In this document: positions 37,038 through 45,751 of the stretch, one piece after another
Layout: each line of letters opens with the position of its first letter
Position numbering within the stretch: the first letter of the stretch is position 1
Source: Defluviitaleaceae bacterium
GTDB lineage: Bacteria; Bacillota; Clostridia; Lachnospirales; WQUN01
Direction of reading: 5' to 3'
Assembly (NCBI GenBank): GCA_009781725.1
Contig: WQVF01000001.1
Coordinates: forward strand, 62,001-126,000
DNA: 64,000 nt
The notes under the pieces: generated by a model
What the model saw: only the letters and a program-made list of their open reading frames with translations
What the model was told of the DNA's origin: nothing
The model's database searches: none
Program-made: the position numbers and the translations under genes

Positions 37038-37994
37038 ATGACCAACAAACCTAAATCCATTCATGAGGCATACAAAATCTTTACGACAAACAAGCAGGTA
37101 TCCGACGCAGAAATCCTAACCTTTTGCTATCCAGATGGGGTAGATGTGTACAATCCCACTGTTCCTTTTATATCTGATGGCAAAGAGGTAATGGCTTGCC
37201 GGGTGCAGGAACGCACTGGACGTGATTCTACAACGGTTTTCTTTGCAAAGTATGGCGATGTTTACAAACCCATTCCTGATGCGCCTATATTTCCACTGGA
37301 GGACCCTTTTGTAACTTATGTAGGCGGTGAAATTGTGTTGGGAGGCGTATATGTTACATGGGAAGAGACACGCGCTTTATCTTGGCAGACATTGTTTTAT
37401 AAAGGGCCAAGCATCTATGAATTAAAGCACTTTGCCTCTGGCCCAGCTCACATGAAAGATATCCGACTTTTGGAGCTCCCTGATGGGCGCATAGCAGTAT
37501 GCACCAGGCCTCAAGGCGCGAAGATGATAGAAGAATATGGCTGTATTGCCAAAATTGGCTTTACAGTAATCGACAGTTTGGACCATCTGACAGGGGATAT
37601 AATAGAAAATGCCCCATATATCCAAGATGTATTTCCACCGGATGAGTGGGGTGGAGTTAATCAGCTCCATGCTCTGCCCTGTGGCAAAATCGGCGTTATC
37701 GGTCATATTTCACATAAAGAACATAAAAACGGAACAGACTATCTTCATTATTATAGCGTGGTTTTTGTTATTAATCCGGCAAATCTTTCTACTACCCCAG
37801 TAAAGGTAATCTGCTCTCGCGACTGTTTCCCAGGGATAGAAAGCCGGGAGCCTAGGCTTTACGATGTCACGTTTTGCGCGGGGATAATAGAAAACAATGA
37901 TGGTTTTGCCCATATATACACAGGCCTAAGCGACTGCCAAATCGGAAGAGCGCGGATTCATAACCCATTCAAATATATAGCGAACGACTTTTGA
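37038..37994 (+). CDS. DUF1861 family beta-propeller (GT108-related glycan phosphorylase candidate)
   Basis: 318 residues from the ATG after AAGGAGTTG. Matches the DUF1861 pattern: DVYNPTVPFISDGKEVMACR, LEDPFVTYVGGEIVLGGV, GPAHMKDIRLLELPDGRIAV, WGGVNQLHALPCGKIGVIGH. The family is related to Leishmania mannogen phosphorylase/transferases (GT108) and to the GH130 propeller fold, so mannoside phosphorolysis is possible but not shown. It is cytoplasmic. A second family member is at 54164-55114. The last residues YIANDF and the stop are encoded by a TATAG repeat, so the native C-terminus may have been altered. Confidence 0.8.
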   Translation: MTNKPKSIHEAYKIFTTNKQVSDAEILTFCYPDGVDVYNPTVPFISDGKEVMACRVQERTGRDSTTVFFAKYGDVYKPIPDAPIFPLEDPFVTYVGGEIVLGGVYVTWEETRALSWQTLFYKGPSIYELKHFASGPAHMKDIRLLELPDGRIAVCTRPQGAKMIEEYGCIAKIGFTVIDSLDHLTGDIIENAPYIQDVFPPDEWGGVNQLHALPCGKIGVIGHISHKEHKNGTDYLHYYSVVFVINPANLSTTPVKVICSRDCFPGIESREPRLYDVTFCAGIIENNDGFAHIYTGLSDCQIGRARIHNPFKYIANDF

Positions 37995-38090
37995 AATCGT
38001 GATTGCGCGTCGGGCAAAATCGGCCAAAAACGCTAACTTCGCGTTTTGGCAGCCCTCCTTCAATCGCGTTTCTCAATGTCGTTTGCTATA
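37976..38090. repeat. TATAG...CTATA element, copy A (115 bp)
   Basis: Ends TATAGCGAACGAC and GTCGTTTGCTATA. Nearly identical along its length to the 116-bp copy at 44761-44876 (for example the shared internal segments CGGGCAAAATC and GCAGCCCTCCTTCAATC). It folds into one long imperfect hairpin, begins inside the DUF1861 coding region, and supplies its stop codon. Confidence 0.9.
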
Positions 38091-38118
38091 GCGAACGACT
38101 TCAAAAGTCGTTGATATA
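38087..38118. repeat. Mini TATAG palindrome next to copy A
   Basis: TATAGCGAACGACTT-CAA-AAGTCGTTGATATA, sharing its first TATA with the end of the preceding element. It ends 4 bp before the TTGACA of the binding-protein promoter. Confidence 0.8.
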
Positions 38119-38122
38119 ATAT

Positions 38123-38151
38123 TTGACAAACATGTTACAGGTTTTTATAAT
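38123..38151 (+). promoter_or_regulatory. Strong sigma-A promoter of the glycan import cluster
   Basis: Consensus TTGACA (38123-38128), 17-bp spacer, consensus TATAAT (38146-38151). The predicted start near 38158 falls inside the 20-bp operator at 38157-38176. Confidence 0.88.
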
Positions 38152-38156
38152 AACCA

Positions 38157-38176
38157 AGGTAACGCGTAAGGTTACA
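38157..38176 (+). promoter_or_regulatory. 20-bp operator copy 2
   Basis: AGGTAACGCGTAAGGTTACA, directly on the transcription start of the binding-protein promoter, a textbook position for repression. It is the same word as the site at 36999-37018 in opposite orientation. The LacI-type gene at 53171-54160 is the obvious candidate for the binding protein. Confidence 0.7.
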
Positions 38177-38217
38177 AGCATAATTGTGTAAACCCACATA
38201 GCCTTTGGAGGTGTATT

Positions 38218-39633
38218 ATGAAAAAGAAGTTAATTTTTCTTGCCCTGGTGTTGTTTATATTTGCACTTGGCATAACGGCTTGCAGCAGAGATGACGATGA
38301 TACCACCCCAGCCAGAGAAAATATGACCGAAGATGAAACGCGCCGTGCTGACCTTGAAGGGGAGCTTACAGTATGGGTACGGGGTTGGGATAATTGGGGA
38401 CTTACCGGTGGTAGCCCTGACCAGCCATATTTTGAATACTTCAGGGAGCAATTCCCCAATGTAGTCATCAACGAGGTAATCAACCGTGACTGGGGCCCTT
38501 ATTTACCCGCAGCAATTGCCGCAGGGGATGCACCTGACGCGTTTTTTTGGGAAGGGGAGCCTCCTAGGGTTTTTAGAAATATGGTGGATCAAGGCTTTGT
38601 AGCTCCACTGGACAGCTTTATAGACAGACATCCTGAGTTTAGAGATCAATTCCTTCCTGGGATGCTGGAAATGCATAGGTACAACGGAAATATCTACGGC
38701 CTTCCCATTGATGTAATGCCCAACGCCATTCTCTTAAATCTTGATGTTTTTGATCTTCGCAATGTCCCCCATCCAACTGTTGACTGGACAATCGATGAAA
38801 TGGTAGAGCTTGCAGGCCGTCTGACCAATAAAGGCGACCCAACCAGTCCCACGGTAGGCGTTGTGCGCAATATCGTAGAACAGGACTACGTAAGGATGCT
38901 TAACTTCTTCCTTCAGGCTCACGGTGTTGCCGGTTATAGGACTGAAGGCGGAAATAGAGTCTCTAATATGGCAGAAGACCAAGGTGCCATTACGGCAATC
39001 CAACAATATATCGAAGTCCAGGGTAACAACTTCGCCAATACCTTCTCCCATGAAGAGCGTGTCGCACTTGGACTTAACACAGATATATGGAATATCGACT
39101 GGGCAGCCGGTGTGGGTGCTATGTTTGTTGGAGCAGGGCCATGGGGTATGTATATCAACCCAGACACTCGTGAACCTTTGTTTAGCCAAACCGTAATGCC
39201 TCCACCAATCGGTCCAGGTGGGCGCGGCAACTATGTTGCGATTATCGGAATGAGTATCTTTGCCGGAAGTGACAATCAAGAGCTTGCCTGGGAATACCTG
39301 ATGGCAATGACCAGCCGTGATTTCCGTGAATCTGCATGGACCACCAATGATGCAGGGGAAAGGATATATCCACTGCGCTTTGATGAAACCAGCTACCGCT
39401 TTGGCTGGGGACTCCCCGCATTCTCAATCGACGAAAGCCGCTTGACCGGTCACTTCCGCGATTGGTACTTGGGCTTCCAAGCTGCAGCACTGCATCCCAA
39501 TGTAACGGTTATGTACCCGCCTGTGTTACTCGAGGTAACCCGTGATGTTGAAAGCGGCACAAGACAGCTTGTGGATGCGCTACGGGAATATGATGACTTT
39601 ATAAACGCTAATAATCTTTTAGTCGGCAGGTAA
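38218..39633 (+). CDS. Family 1 (MalE/UgpB-like) sugar-binding lipoprotein
   Basis: 471 residues with lipobox GITAC (Cys22), an acidic linker, then a canonical family-1 solute-binding fold: GELTVWVRGWDNWGL, AAIAAGDAPDAFFWEGE, NGNIYGLPIDVMPNAILLN and MFVGAGPWGMYIN. Extracytoplasmic. No permease follows directly; the two pairs at 43619-45744 and 50005-51826 are the candidates. It is the first gene behind the operator-controlled promoter. Ribosome site GGAGG. Confidence 0.93.
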   Translation: MKKKLIFLALVLFIFALGITACSRDDDDTTPARENMTEDETRRADLEGELTVWVRGWDNWGLTGGSPDQPYFEYFREQFPNVVINEVINRDWGPYLPAAIAAGDAPDAFFWEGEPPRVFRNMVDQGFVAPLDSFIDRHPEFRDQFLPGMLEMHRYNGNIYGLPIDVMPNAILLNLDVFDLRNVPHPTVDWTIDEMVELAGRLTNKGDPTSPTVGVVRNIVEQDYVRMLNFFLQAHGVAGYRTEGGNRVSNMAEDQGAITAIQQYIEVQGNNFANTFSHEERVALGLNTDIWNIDWAAGVGAMFVGAGPWGMYINPDTREPLFSQTVMPPPIGPGGRGNYVAIIGMSIFAGSDNQELAWEYLMAMTSRDFRESAWTTNDAGERIYPLRFDETSYRFGWGLPAFSIDESRLTGHFRDWYLGFQAAALHPNVTVMYPPVLLEVTRDVESGTRQLVDALREYDDFINANNLLVGR

Positions 39634-39646
39634 TTTCATGTGAATA

Positions 39647-39682
39647 AAACACCCGCGGACTGATGTAGTCTGCGGGTGTTTG
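39647..39682 (+). terminator. Terminator-like hairpin after the binding-protein gene
   Basis: AAACACCCGCGGACT ... AGTCTGCGGGTGTTT stem, 14 bp past the stop codon and 25 bp before the ATPase gene. A partial terminator here would again leave an excess of binding-protein mRNA. Confidence 0.82.
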
Positions 39683-39707
39683 TATTTAAACTCGAAAGAG
39701 GTAACCC

Positions 39708-40826
39708 ATGCCACAGGTATCTCTAAAAAAAATATATAAAACATACCCTAACGCAAAAAACGCTGCCCCGGCTGTCCAGGATTTTAACTTAGAAGTCCAA
39801 GACGGGGAATTTATTGTGCTTGTCGGTCCATCCGGCTGCGGCAAATCTACAACCCTGCGCATGATTGCCGGGCTTGAAAGCATAACACAGGGTGAAATCT
39901 ATATAGACAGCAAATTGATAAATAATCTGCCCCCCAAGGACAGGGATATTGCCATGGTTTTTCAAAATTACGCTCTTTATCCTAATCTGACCAACTTTGA
40001 AAACATGGCCTTTGGCCTTCGACTGCGCAAGGTAGAAAAATATAAAATTAATGAATTGGTAGCCAGTAAAGCACGTGAATTGGAAATAGATAATCTGCTG
40101 GATCGGCAGCCAAAGGATGTCTCTGGTGGGCAAAGACAGAGAGTGGCCCTTGGCCGGGCAATTGTAAGGGAGCCCAAAGTCTTTTTGATGGATGAGCCCC
40201 TTTCCAACTTGGATGCAAAAATGCGTGTGCAGATGCGGGTAGAAATAATGAAGCTCCATCAGCGCTTAGGCGCAACCACGATTTATGTAACCCATGACCA
40301 AATAGAGGCGATGACTATGGGGCATCGCATTGTGATAATGAATGGGGGAATAGTGCAGCAGGTGGATACTCCAGATGAGATATATAATAACCCGGCCAAC
40401 AGATTTATCGGTTCGTTTATAGGCTCGCCCCCGATGAACTTTATCTTTGGGCGACTTGTAGGGGAGAGTGGACAGATTTATTTTAGTAATTCACATATGT
40501 ATCTGCCCTTCCCGAAGGAACGGGTCACTCCGAACATAGAAAAATATATAGACACAGATGTAGTAGGCGGGATAAGACCGGAAGCCCTGAGTCTAAGAAC
40601 GGGCACCGAGCGGCAGAAAAATGAGTTTTATGCTGAGGTAGATGTAAGCGAACTGGTTGGTGCCGATAGATATGTGTATTTGAACATAAATCAGCGTAAC
40701 CGGGAGAGTCTGGTGGCAAGAGTCCCGGCAAAAGAAAGATACGAGATAGGGTCGAGGGTAATCGGCCAGGCAGATATGGATTTCTTTCATTTGTTTGATG
40801 TAAACACCGAGCAACGGATACACTAA
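39708..40826 (+). CDS. Multi-sugar ABC transporter ATPase (MsmX/UgpC type)
   Basis: 372 residues. Walker A GPSGCGKST, Q-loop MVFQNYALYP, signature VSGGQRQRVALGRA, Walker B VFLMDEPLSNLD, H-loop VTHDQIEAMTM, then a C-terminal TOBE regulatory domain (about 240-372). It drives import by docking on permease EAA loops. It is the only ATPase of this type in the window, against four permease pairs, which fits the known shared use of MsmX-type ATPases in Bacillota. Ribosome site GAAAGAGG. Confidence 0.95.
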   Translation: MPQVSLKKIYKTYPNAKNAAPAVQDFNLEVQDGEFIVLVGPSGCGKSTTLRMIAGLESITQGEIYIDSKLINNLPPKDRDIAMVFQNYALYPNLTNFENMAFGLRLRKVEKYKINELVASKARELEIDNLLDRQPKDVSGGQRQRVALGRAIVREPKVFLMDEPLSNLDAKMRVQMRVEIMKLHQRLGATTIYVTHDQIEAMTMGHRIVIMNGGIVQQVDTPDEIYNNPANRFIGSFIGSPPMNFIFGRLVGESGQIYFSNSHMYLPFPKERVTPNIEKYIDTDVVGGIRPEALSLRTGTERQKNEFYAEVDVSELVGADRYVYLNINQRNRESLVARVPAKERYEIGSRVIGQADMDFFHLFDVNTEQRIH

Positions 40827-40846
40827 TAATCGAAACTCAAAAGCTC

Positions 40847-40928
40847 GTCATCCCGCGCATGACGCGGGATTCCCTCATCCTTGCCTAAAGGTAAAGGGAG
40901 GGGATTCCGGGTCAAACCCGGAATGACA
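40847..40928. repeat. GTCATCCCG palindromic repeat
   Basis: Two back-to-back palindromes: GTCATCCCGCGCATGACGCG at the left and GGGGATTCCGGGTCAAACCC leading to GGAATGAC at the right, with a GC-poor centre. It lies between the ATPase gene and the fusion binding-protein gene. Same wording as the repeats in addA (15607) and at 50868. Confidence 0.85.
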
Positions 40929-40956
40929 GGAAATTGGTAGAATGGAGGTATGCAGA

Positions 40957-43629
40957 ATGAAACGATGGGCTTACAGCGTTGCATTTGCATTTACCTTCTT
41001 TTTTTGTGTGCTTTTTCCTGTAGCTGCCCATGCCGCCGAGATATACATTGAGGAGGCTGGATATTATAACATCCTGGTATGTTATGAATTTACCGAAAGC
41101 CGCTCCTCCGGTGCTACCGGCACTGTGTATGTTGACGGGGTGGTGCCCTTTGATGAGGCGCGGTATTTTGTGTTTCCTCAGAGAATTGTGTACGTGGATT
41201 TTCCTTTTTTACAGGATGCTCACGGCAATGACCGTATGCCCTACCGCACACAATTGCTGGAGCGGGACTCCGTTATCTTGCGTGATAGAGAGGGCCGGAT
41301 GCTTGAGCCCCTTGTTTTCTTCCTGGAGGCGGGACTTCGGGAAATCCATATCGAAGCTGATGGCTATGTAGAAGTCCTGGGGATTGAGCTTTTGCCTTAT
41401 GTAGGCTTGCCCACATATGAGGAATATCGCAGCTTGTTTCCAGTAGCATCCATAGGGCAGAATTTGATTACTATCGAAGCCGAAGGAATAACCTATAAAT
41501 CCGGCATGAATATCGTCCCATCGGCGATGTCTGGGGCTGGGATTACCCCACAGGAACCGGGAGTGCGCCGTCTTAATGTAGTGGGCCTCACTTCCTTTGA
41601 TGGTGCTGGGGACTTTGCCGAATGGTATTTTACTGTGGAGGAGAGCGGGTTTTATTATCTAACTTTCCGGTACCAACAGCGGGAAAATGTAAATTTAAAT
41701 TCCTATCGTAGGATTTATATTAATGGGGAAGTCCCTTTTTGCGACTTCCAGGCTGTGGCATTTCCCTTTACAACCAGATGGCGCAATTTGACTTTGGATG
41801 ATTATCCGGTGTTTCTCTCCGCTGGAGAAAACAGCATACGCCTTGCGGTTACATTGGCACCATATACCGTAGTCAGTGACGCCCTATTTGAGGCGGTAGG
41901 CCGGGTACGGCAACTGGACATGGATCTAAGGGCAATCATCGGCAACGAGGTCGACCCTTTCAGGATTTGGAATTTGGAGAGCTATATCCCGGATATCGCC
42001 GTAAGACTTGATGCCTATGCCGATGCCTTCGAAGATATTATGTATGAGTTATCCGCCATTACCGGCTTTGGTGCTGGGGAATACCGGGCCTTGCAGGCGG
42101 CGGTACGGGATTTGCGTCGTTTTGCGCAGCGGCCTGATACGCTAGCTAGGACGGTCCACTCTTTGAGCCAGGTTGTAGGATCCCTTACGGACTGGCTTAT
42201 TGCTCTTGAGCGTCAGCCAATTGTGTTGGATAAATTCTTTGTCCATACAGCCTGTGCCGATATTCCATCGGCTGTGCCTAATATTTTTCTCAGATTTTGG
42301 AATGCGATACGCAACTTTTTTGCTTCCTTTGCCAATGTAGCAACCTTGAGTGCCCCTGACGGAGATGTGGAGGGCATACAGGTATGGGTCCGCCGCAGCA
42401 GAGACTATGTTGACCTGATGCAAAGGATGAGCGATGATTTTTTCACACAGGAAACGGGGATTCCCGTAAGATTGAGCTTTATCCCGGATACCACGGTACT
42501 GATTTTGGCCAACGCCGCAGGTACCTTGCCTGAGCTTGCCGGGGGGATGGATTGGTTTGTACCTTTTGAATATGCAATCCGGGGTGCCCTTAGGGATCTT
42601 TCGGATTTTCCGGGTTTTGATGAGCTTGTTGCACCTATAAGCCAGGGTGCCCTTGTGCCTTATCGTTATAATAACGGGATTTTTGCACTGCCGGAGGAAG
42701 TTATTTTCAATGTGATGTTCTATCGTACAGATATATTGGAGGCCTTTGGCCTTGAATCGCCGGATACCTGGGATGATGTGTTGAATGTTGTCCCGGTGTT
42801 GAGTCAGCGAGGTTCAACTTTCTTTTTTCCATATGGAGATTTTGTAACATTTTTCTCCCAGCGAGGGGTGCCGATTTACACCCCGGATGGGTTATCTCTT
42901 GCCTGTGATTCTGAAGATGGCTTTGCGGCCTTCCGTTTCTGGACTGATCTTTATGTCAAGCACGGTTTGCCTGCCAGAATGGAAAGCTTTTATCAGCATT
43001 TTAGGATTGGCACAGCCCCCATTGGGGTTGCAGGCATAAATGAATATGTACGCTTCTTACTTACAGCCCCGGATATTGCCGGGCAGTGGAATGTTGCGCC
43101 TATCCCAGGTACTATCGAAGATGGGTTTATCAACCGCTCACAAGCTGGTAACCAAAACGGCATGATGATGTTTAACACAACTCCCGAAAGAGAAGACCGG
43201 GCTTGGGAATTTATGCAGTGGTGGCTGTCTACACCCACCCAGATTCGTTTTGCCCAGAATCTGGAGCAGTTCTACGGCCCTGAGTTTAGGTGGTACACAG
43301 CCAACTTTGATGTGCTGGCCCAGCTTGATTGGCGGCCGGAAACTATGGCGGTTTTTCAGGAGCAATTGCGCTGGTACAATCCACTGCCTTTGGTGCCAGG
43401 GGGCTATATGACCAGCCGCGAGATTTGGAATGCCTGGACCCGGACTGTAATACGTCAGGAGCATTATCGGGAATCGTTGGAGATTGCATTTCGTGATATC
43501 CGTAATGAATTGGAGCGCAAGCAATTAGAGTTTAGTCTGGTAGACCAAAACGGAAATGTGCTTCGTACTTTGGAAATATTGACCCATGACCCAGCGGAAT
43601 ATTTCAGAGGGAGGGTCAATGATGATTAG
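40957..43629 (+). CDS. Fusion protein: tandem jelly-roll modules plus solute-binding domain
   Basis: 890 residues from the ATG preceded by GGAGGT. A Sec signal (AAHA cleavage, no lipobox) leads into two beta-rich modules (about 28-140 and 165-300), each with GYYNILVCYEF/GFYYLTFRYQ and ...SIRLAV-type strands as in CBM6/35-like jelly rolls. A helical connector follows (~325-430), then a family-1 solute-binding domain (~465-890) with GIQVWVRRSRDYVDLMQRMS, NGIFALPEEVIFNVMFYRTD and FNTTPEREDRAWEFMQWW. It probably captures and presents a polymeric or long glycan to the permease pair directly downstream. With no lipid anchor, how it stays at the membrane is unclear. Confidence 0.82.
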   Translation: MKRWAYSVAFAFTFFFCVLFPVAAHAAEIYIEEAGYYNILVCYEFTESRSSGATGTVYVDGVVPFDEARYFVFPQRIVYVDFPFLQDAHGNDRMPYRTQLLERDSVILRDREGRMLEPLVFFLEAGLREIHIEADGYVEVLGIELLPYVGLPTYEEYRSLFPVASIGQNLITIEAEGITYKSGMNIVPSAMSGAGITPQEPGVRRLNVVGLTSFDGAGDFAEWYFTVEESGFYYLTFRYQQRENVNLNSYRRIYINGEVPFCDFQAVAFPFTTRWRNLTLDDYPVFLSAGENSIRLAVTLAPYTVVSDALFEAVGRVRQLDMDLRAIIGNEVDPFRIWNLESYIPDIAVRLDAYADAFEDIMYELSAITGFGAGEYRALQAAVRDLRRFAQRPDTLARTVHSLSQVVGSLTDWLIALERQPIVLDKFFVHTACADIPSAVPNIFLRFWNAIRNFFASFANVATLSAPDGDVEGIQVWVRRSRDYVDLMQRMSDDFFTQETGIPVRLSFIPDTTVLILANAAGTLPELAGGMDWFVPFEYAIRGALRDLSDFPGFDELVAPISQGALVPYRYNNGIFALPEEVIFNVMFYRTDILEAFGLESPDTWDDVLNVVPVLSQRGSTFFFPYGDFVTFFSQRGVPIYTPDGLSLACDSEDGFAAFRFWTDLYVKHGLPARMESFYQHFRIGTAPIGVAGINEYVRFLLTAPDIAGQWNVAPIPGTIEDGFINRSQAGNQNGMMMFNTTPEREDRAWEFMQWWLSTPTQIRFAQNLEQFYGPEFRWYTANFDVLAQLDWRPETMAVFQEQLRWYNPLPLVPGGYMTSREIWNAWTRTVIRQEHYRESLEIAFRDIRNELERKQLEFSLVDQNGNVLRTLEILTHDPAEYFRGRVNDD

Positions 43630-44578
43630 AATTGCCCGTCGGCCCAAAGGAGACAAATACAGGCCTACCCTAGCTCAAACCTGGGCCGAAATGCGCAAAA
43701 ACAAACTTGCATATCTTTTTATCGCGCCCTTTATGGTCTGCTTTGTGATTTTTATTGTGCTGCCGGTGCTTTCTGCCACAGTGCTGTCCTTTACTCAATT
43801 TGACTCCATATCCCGGCCTCAGTTTATTGGGCTCAGGAATTTCATGGATATCCTTACCCGGGATTTGCTTCTTATGACCCATGTAATTCCCAATACATTT
43901 ATTTTTGCTGTGGCTGTTGGGCCGATAGGTTATGCACTTCAGTTTATTCTGGCATGGCTTATAAATAATGTACCCAAGCGGCTTAAAGTTATTTTTACAA
44001 TGGCAATTTACTTGCCCTCTATAGCGGGGGGAGTGCTTATATCCGTTGTGTTTACTGTCTTTTTCTCAGGGGACAGGCTTGGCCATTTGAATCGGTTTTT
44101 ATTAAATCTGGGGATGATTGTTGAGCCTATTGCCTGGACTACGGATAGGGATTATTTGCTGTTGGTTATGATAATCGTGACCATATGGGGGAGCATGGGC
44201 GTTGGGTTTTTATCTTTGTTTGCCGGGATGCAAAATGTTGATGAGCAGCTTTATGAAGCCGGGCGAATAGATGGTATCAGGAACGCATTTCAGGAGCTTA
44301 TCCATATTACGATTCCTCAGATGAAGCCCCAGATGTTGTTTTCGGCGGTAATGTCTATTGTGGGTGCGCTTAGGGCCGGGCAGATAGGGGTGCAGTTGTC
44401 CGGGCAGAATCCCACACCGGAATATGCCGGACAGTTATGGCAGAATCATATTGAGGATTTTGGGTTTCAAAGGTTTGAGCTGGGGTATGCTACGGCACTT
44501 TCCTTTGTTTTGTTGCTGTTTACCTATGCCATCACCAAGCTGTGCTTTAAGTTTTTGGGAACCAAAGATGACGAGTAA
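43619..44578 (+). CDS. Sugar ABC transporter permease (MalF-like)
   Basis: 319 residues from the ATG at 43619, which overlaps the end of the fusion gene by 11 bp and follows GGGAGGG. Six TM segments; EAA loop YEAGRIDGIRNAFQELIHIT. First channel subunit matched to the fusion binding protein. The gap to its partner gene is 311 bp, unusually long for an operon, because a repeat has entered it. Confidence 0.92.
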   Translation: MMIRIARRPKGDKYRPTLAQTWAEMRKNKLAYLFIAPFMVCFVIFIVLPVLSATVLSFTQFDSISRPQFIGLRNFMDILTRDLLLMTHVIPNTFIFAVAVGPIGYALQFILAWLINNVPKRLKVIFTMAIYLPSIAGGVLISVVFTVFFSGDRLGHLNRFLLNLGMIVEPIAWTTDRDYLLLVMIIVTIWGSMGVGFLSLFAGMQNVDEQLYEAGRIDGIRNAFQELIHITIPQMKPQMLFSAVMSIVGALRAGQIGVQLSGQNPTPEYAGQLWQNHIEDFGFQRFELGYATALSFVLLLFTYAITKLCFKFLGTKDDE

Positions 44579-44760
44579 ATCCGGTTTTGATGATTTGGTG
44601 TAAAGCGGTCGTTGATATTTTGTGCGATTTTGCAATATTTCTTCGATATATTGGTGTATAGTCTGTTTTTTGTTGTGATGATGTTTTGTTGTTTTTGACG
44701 CAACCGGAAAAATAACATGGGGCTGGTCGCAAGCTACGCTTACTGCTTGCCCATGCAACA

Positions 44761-44876
44761 TATAGCGAAGGACTTTCGAAATCGTGATTGCACGTCGGGC
44801 AAAATCAGCCAAAAACGCCAAGTTCGCGTTTTTAGCAGCCCTCCTTCAATCACGTTTCTCAATGTCGTTCGCTATA
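44761..44876. repeat. TATAG...CTATA element, copy B (116 bp)
   Basis: Ends TATAGCGAAGGAC and GTCGTTCGCTATA, near-identical to copy A at 37976-38090. It sits inside the operon, and its last bases run straight into the ribosome site of the next permease (CTATAGGAGGTGATA). The rest of the 311-bp gap 44579-44889 is T-rich and holds nothing I recognise. Confidence 0.9.
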
Positions 44877-44889
44877 GGAGGTGATATAA

Positions 44890-45744
44890 ATGCGGCTATT
44901 GAAGGTAATTTCTCTTAGAACCTGGCTTACTATCCTGCTACTAGCAGGCATTGCGACTGTATTTATGTTGCCTGTAATTTTTATTATCTCCACTGCCTTT
45001 AAGCCCATGTCGGAATTGTTTTTATATCCCCCACGGTTTCTGGTGCAAAATCCCACCATGCAAAACTTCTCCGACTTTATGCAGGCGGCGGAGGCGGCTA
45101 TTGTTCCTTTCTCTCGGTTTTTGTTTAACAGCGTTGTGGTAACAGGGCTCAGTGTTGTCATAGCCCTCATTTTCAGCTCCACCTGCGCCTATGCCTTTTC
45201 CAAAATGAACTTTCCCGGCAAAAACTGGCTTTTTTCTATGGTTATTATATCTTTAATGTTTGCACCGGAGGCTGTGGTTATTACACGTTTTTTGATTGTG
45301 TCCCAGCTTGGGATAATCAACACATATTTTGGGCACATTTTGCCTCAGGTAGCGGTGCCAGTCGGGGTTTTTCTTATGAAGCAGTTTATGGATCAGATAC
45401 CGGTTTCACTTTCGGAAGCGGCCCGTATTGAGGGGGCTGGGGATTTTCAGATATATTGGCGGATTATTTTGCCTAATGTTATGCCTGCTGTAGGTACTGT
45501 TATGATTATTGTTTTCCAAGGGGTGTGGATGGATACCTCCAGCTCGGTGCTGTTTATGACTGACGAAGCAATGAGGACTTTGCCGTACTTCGTCAGTACC
45601 TTGACGGATGTGTCTGTGGCTGGAGTTGCACGCCAGGGAGCCGCTGCTGCGGCTGGGCTTATTATGTTTTTGCCCAACTTTTTGATTTTTGCGGTGATGC
45701 AGAAGTCTATGATTGAAACCATGGTTAATTCCGGGATTAAGTAG
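44890..45744 (+). CDS. Sugar ABC transporter permease (MalG-like)
   Basis: 284 residues, ATG 8 nt after AGGAGG, a ribosome site that adjoins the end of repeat copy B. Six TM segments; EAA loop SEAARIEGAGDFQIYWRIIL; the end FAVMQKSMIETMVNSGIK is typical. Partner of the MalF-like gene upstream. Confidence 0.92.
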   Translation: MRLLKVISLRTWLTILLLAGIATVFMLPVIFIISTAFKPMSELFLYPPRFLVQNPTMQNFSDFMQAAEAAIVPFSRFLFNSVVVTGLSVVIALIFSSTCAYAFSKMNFPGKNWLFSMVIISLMFAPEAVVITRFLIVSQLGIINTYFGHILPQVAVPVGVFLMKQFMDQIPVSLSEAARIEGAGDFQIYWRIILPNVMPAVGTVMIIVFQGVWMDTSSSVLFMTDEAMRTLPYFVSTLTDVSVAGVARQGAAAAAGLIMFLPNFLIFAVMQKSMIETMVNSGIK

Positions 45745-45751
45745 GTATTAT

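Noticed and set aside
37976-44876. The two 115-bp copies as ends of a composite transposon
   Set aside because: They are in the same orientation, no transposase lies between them, and the enclosed genes form a regulated operon; independent insertions are simpler.
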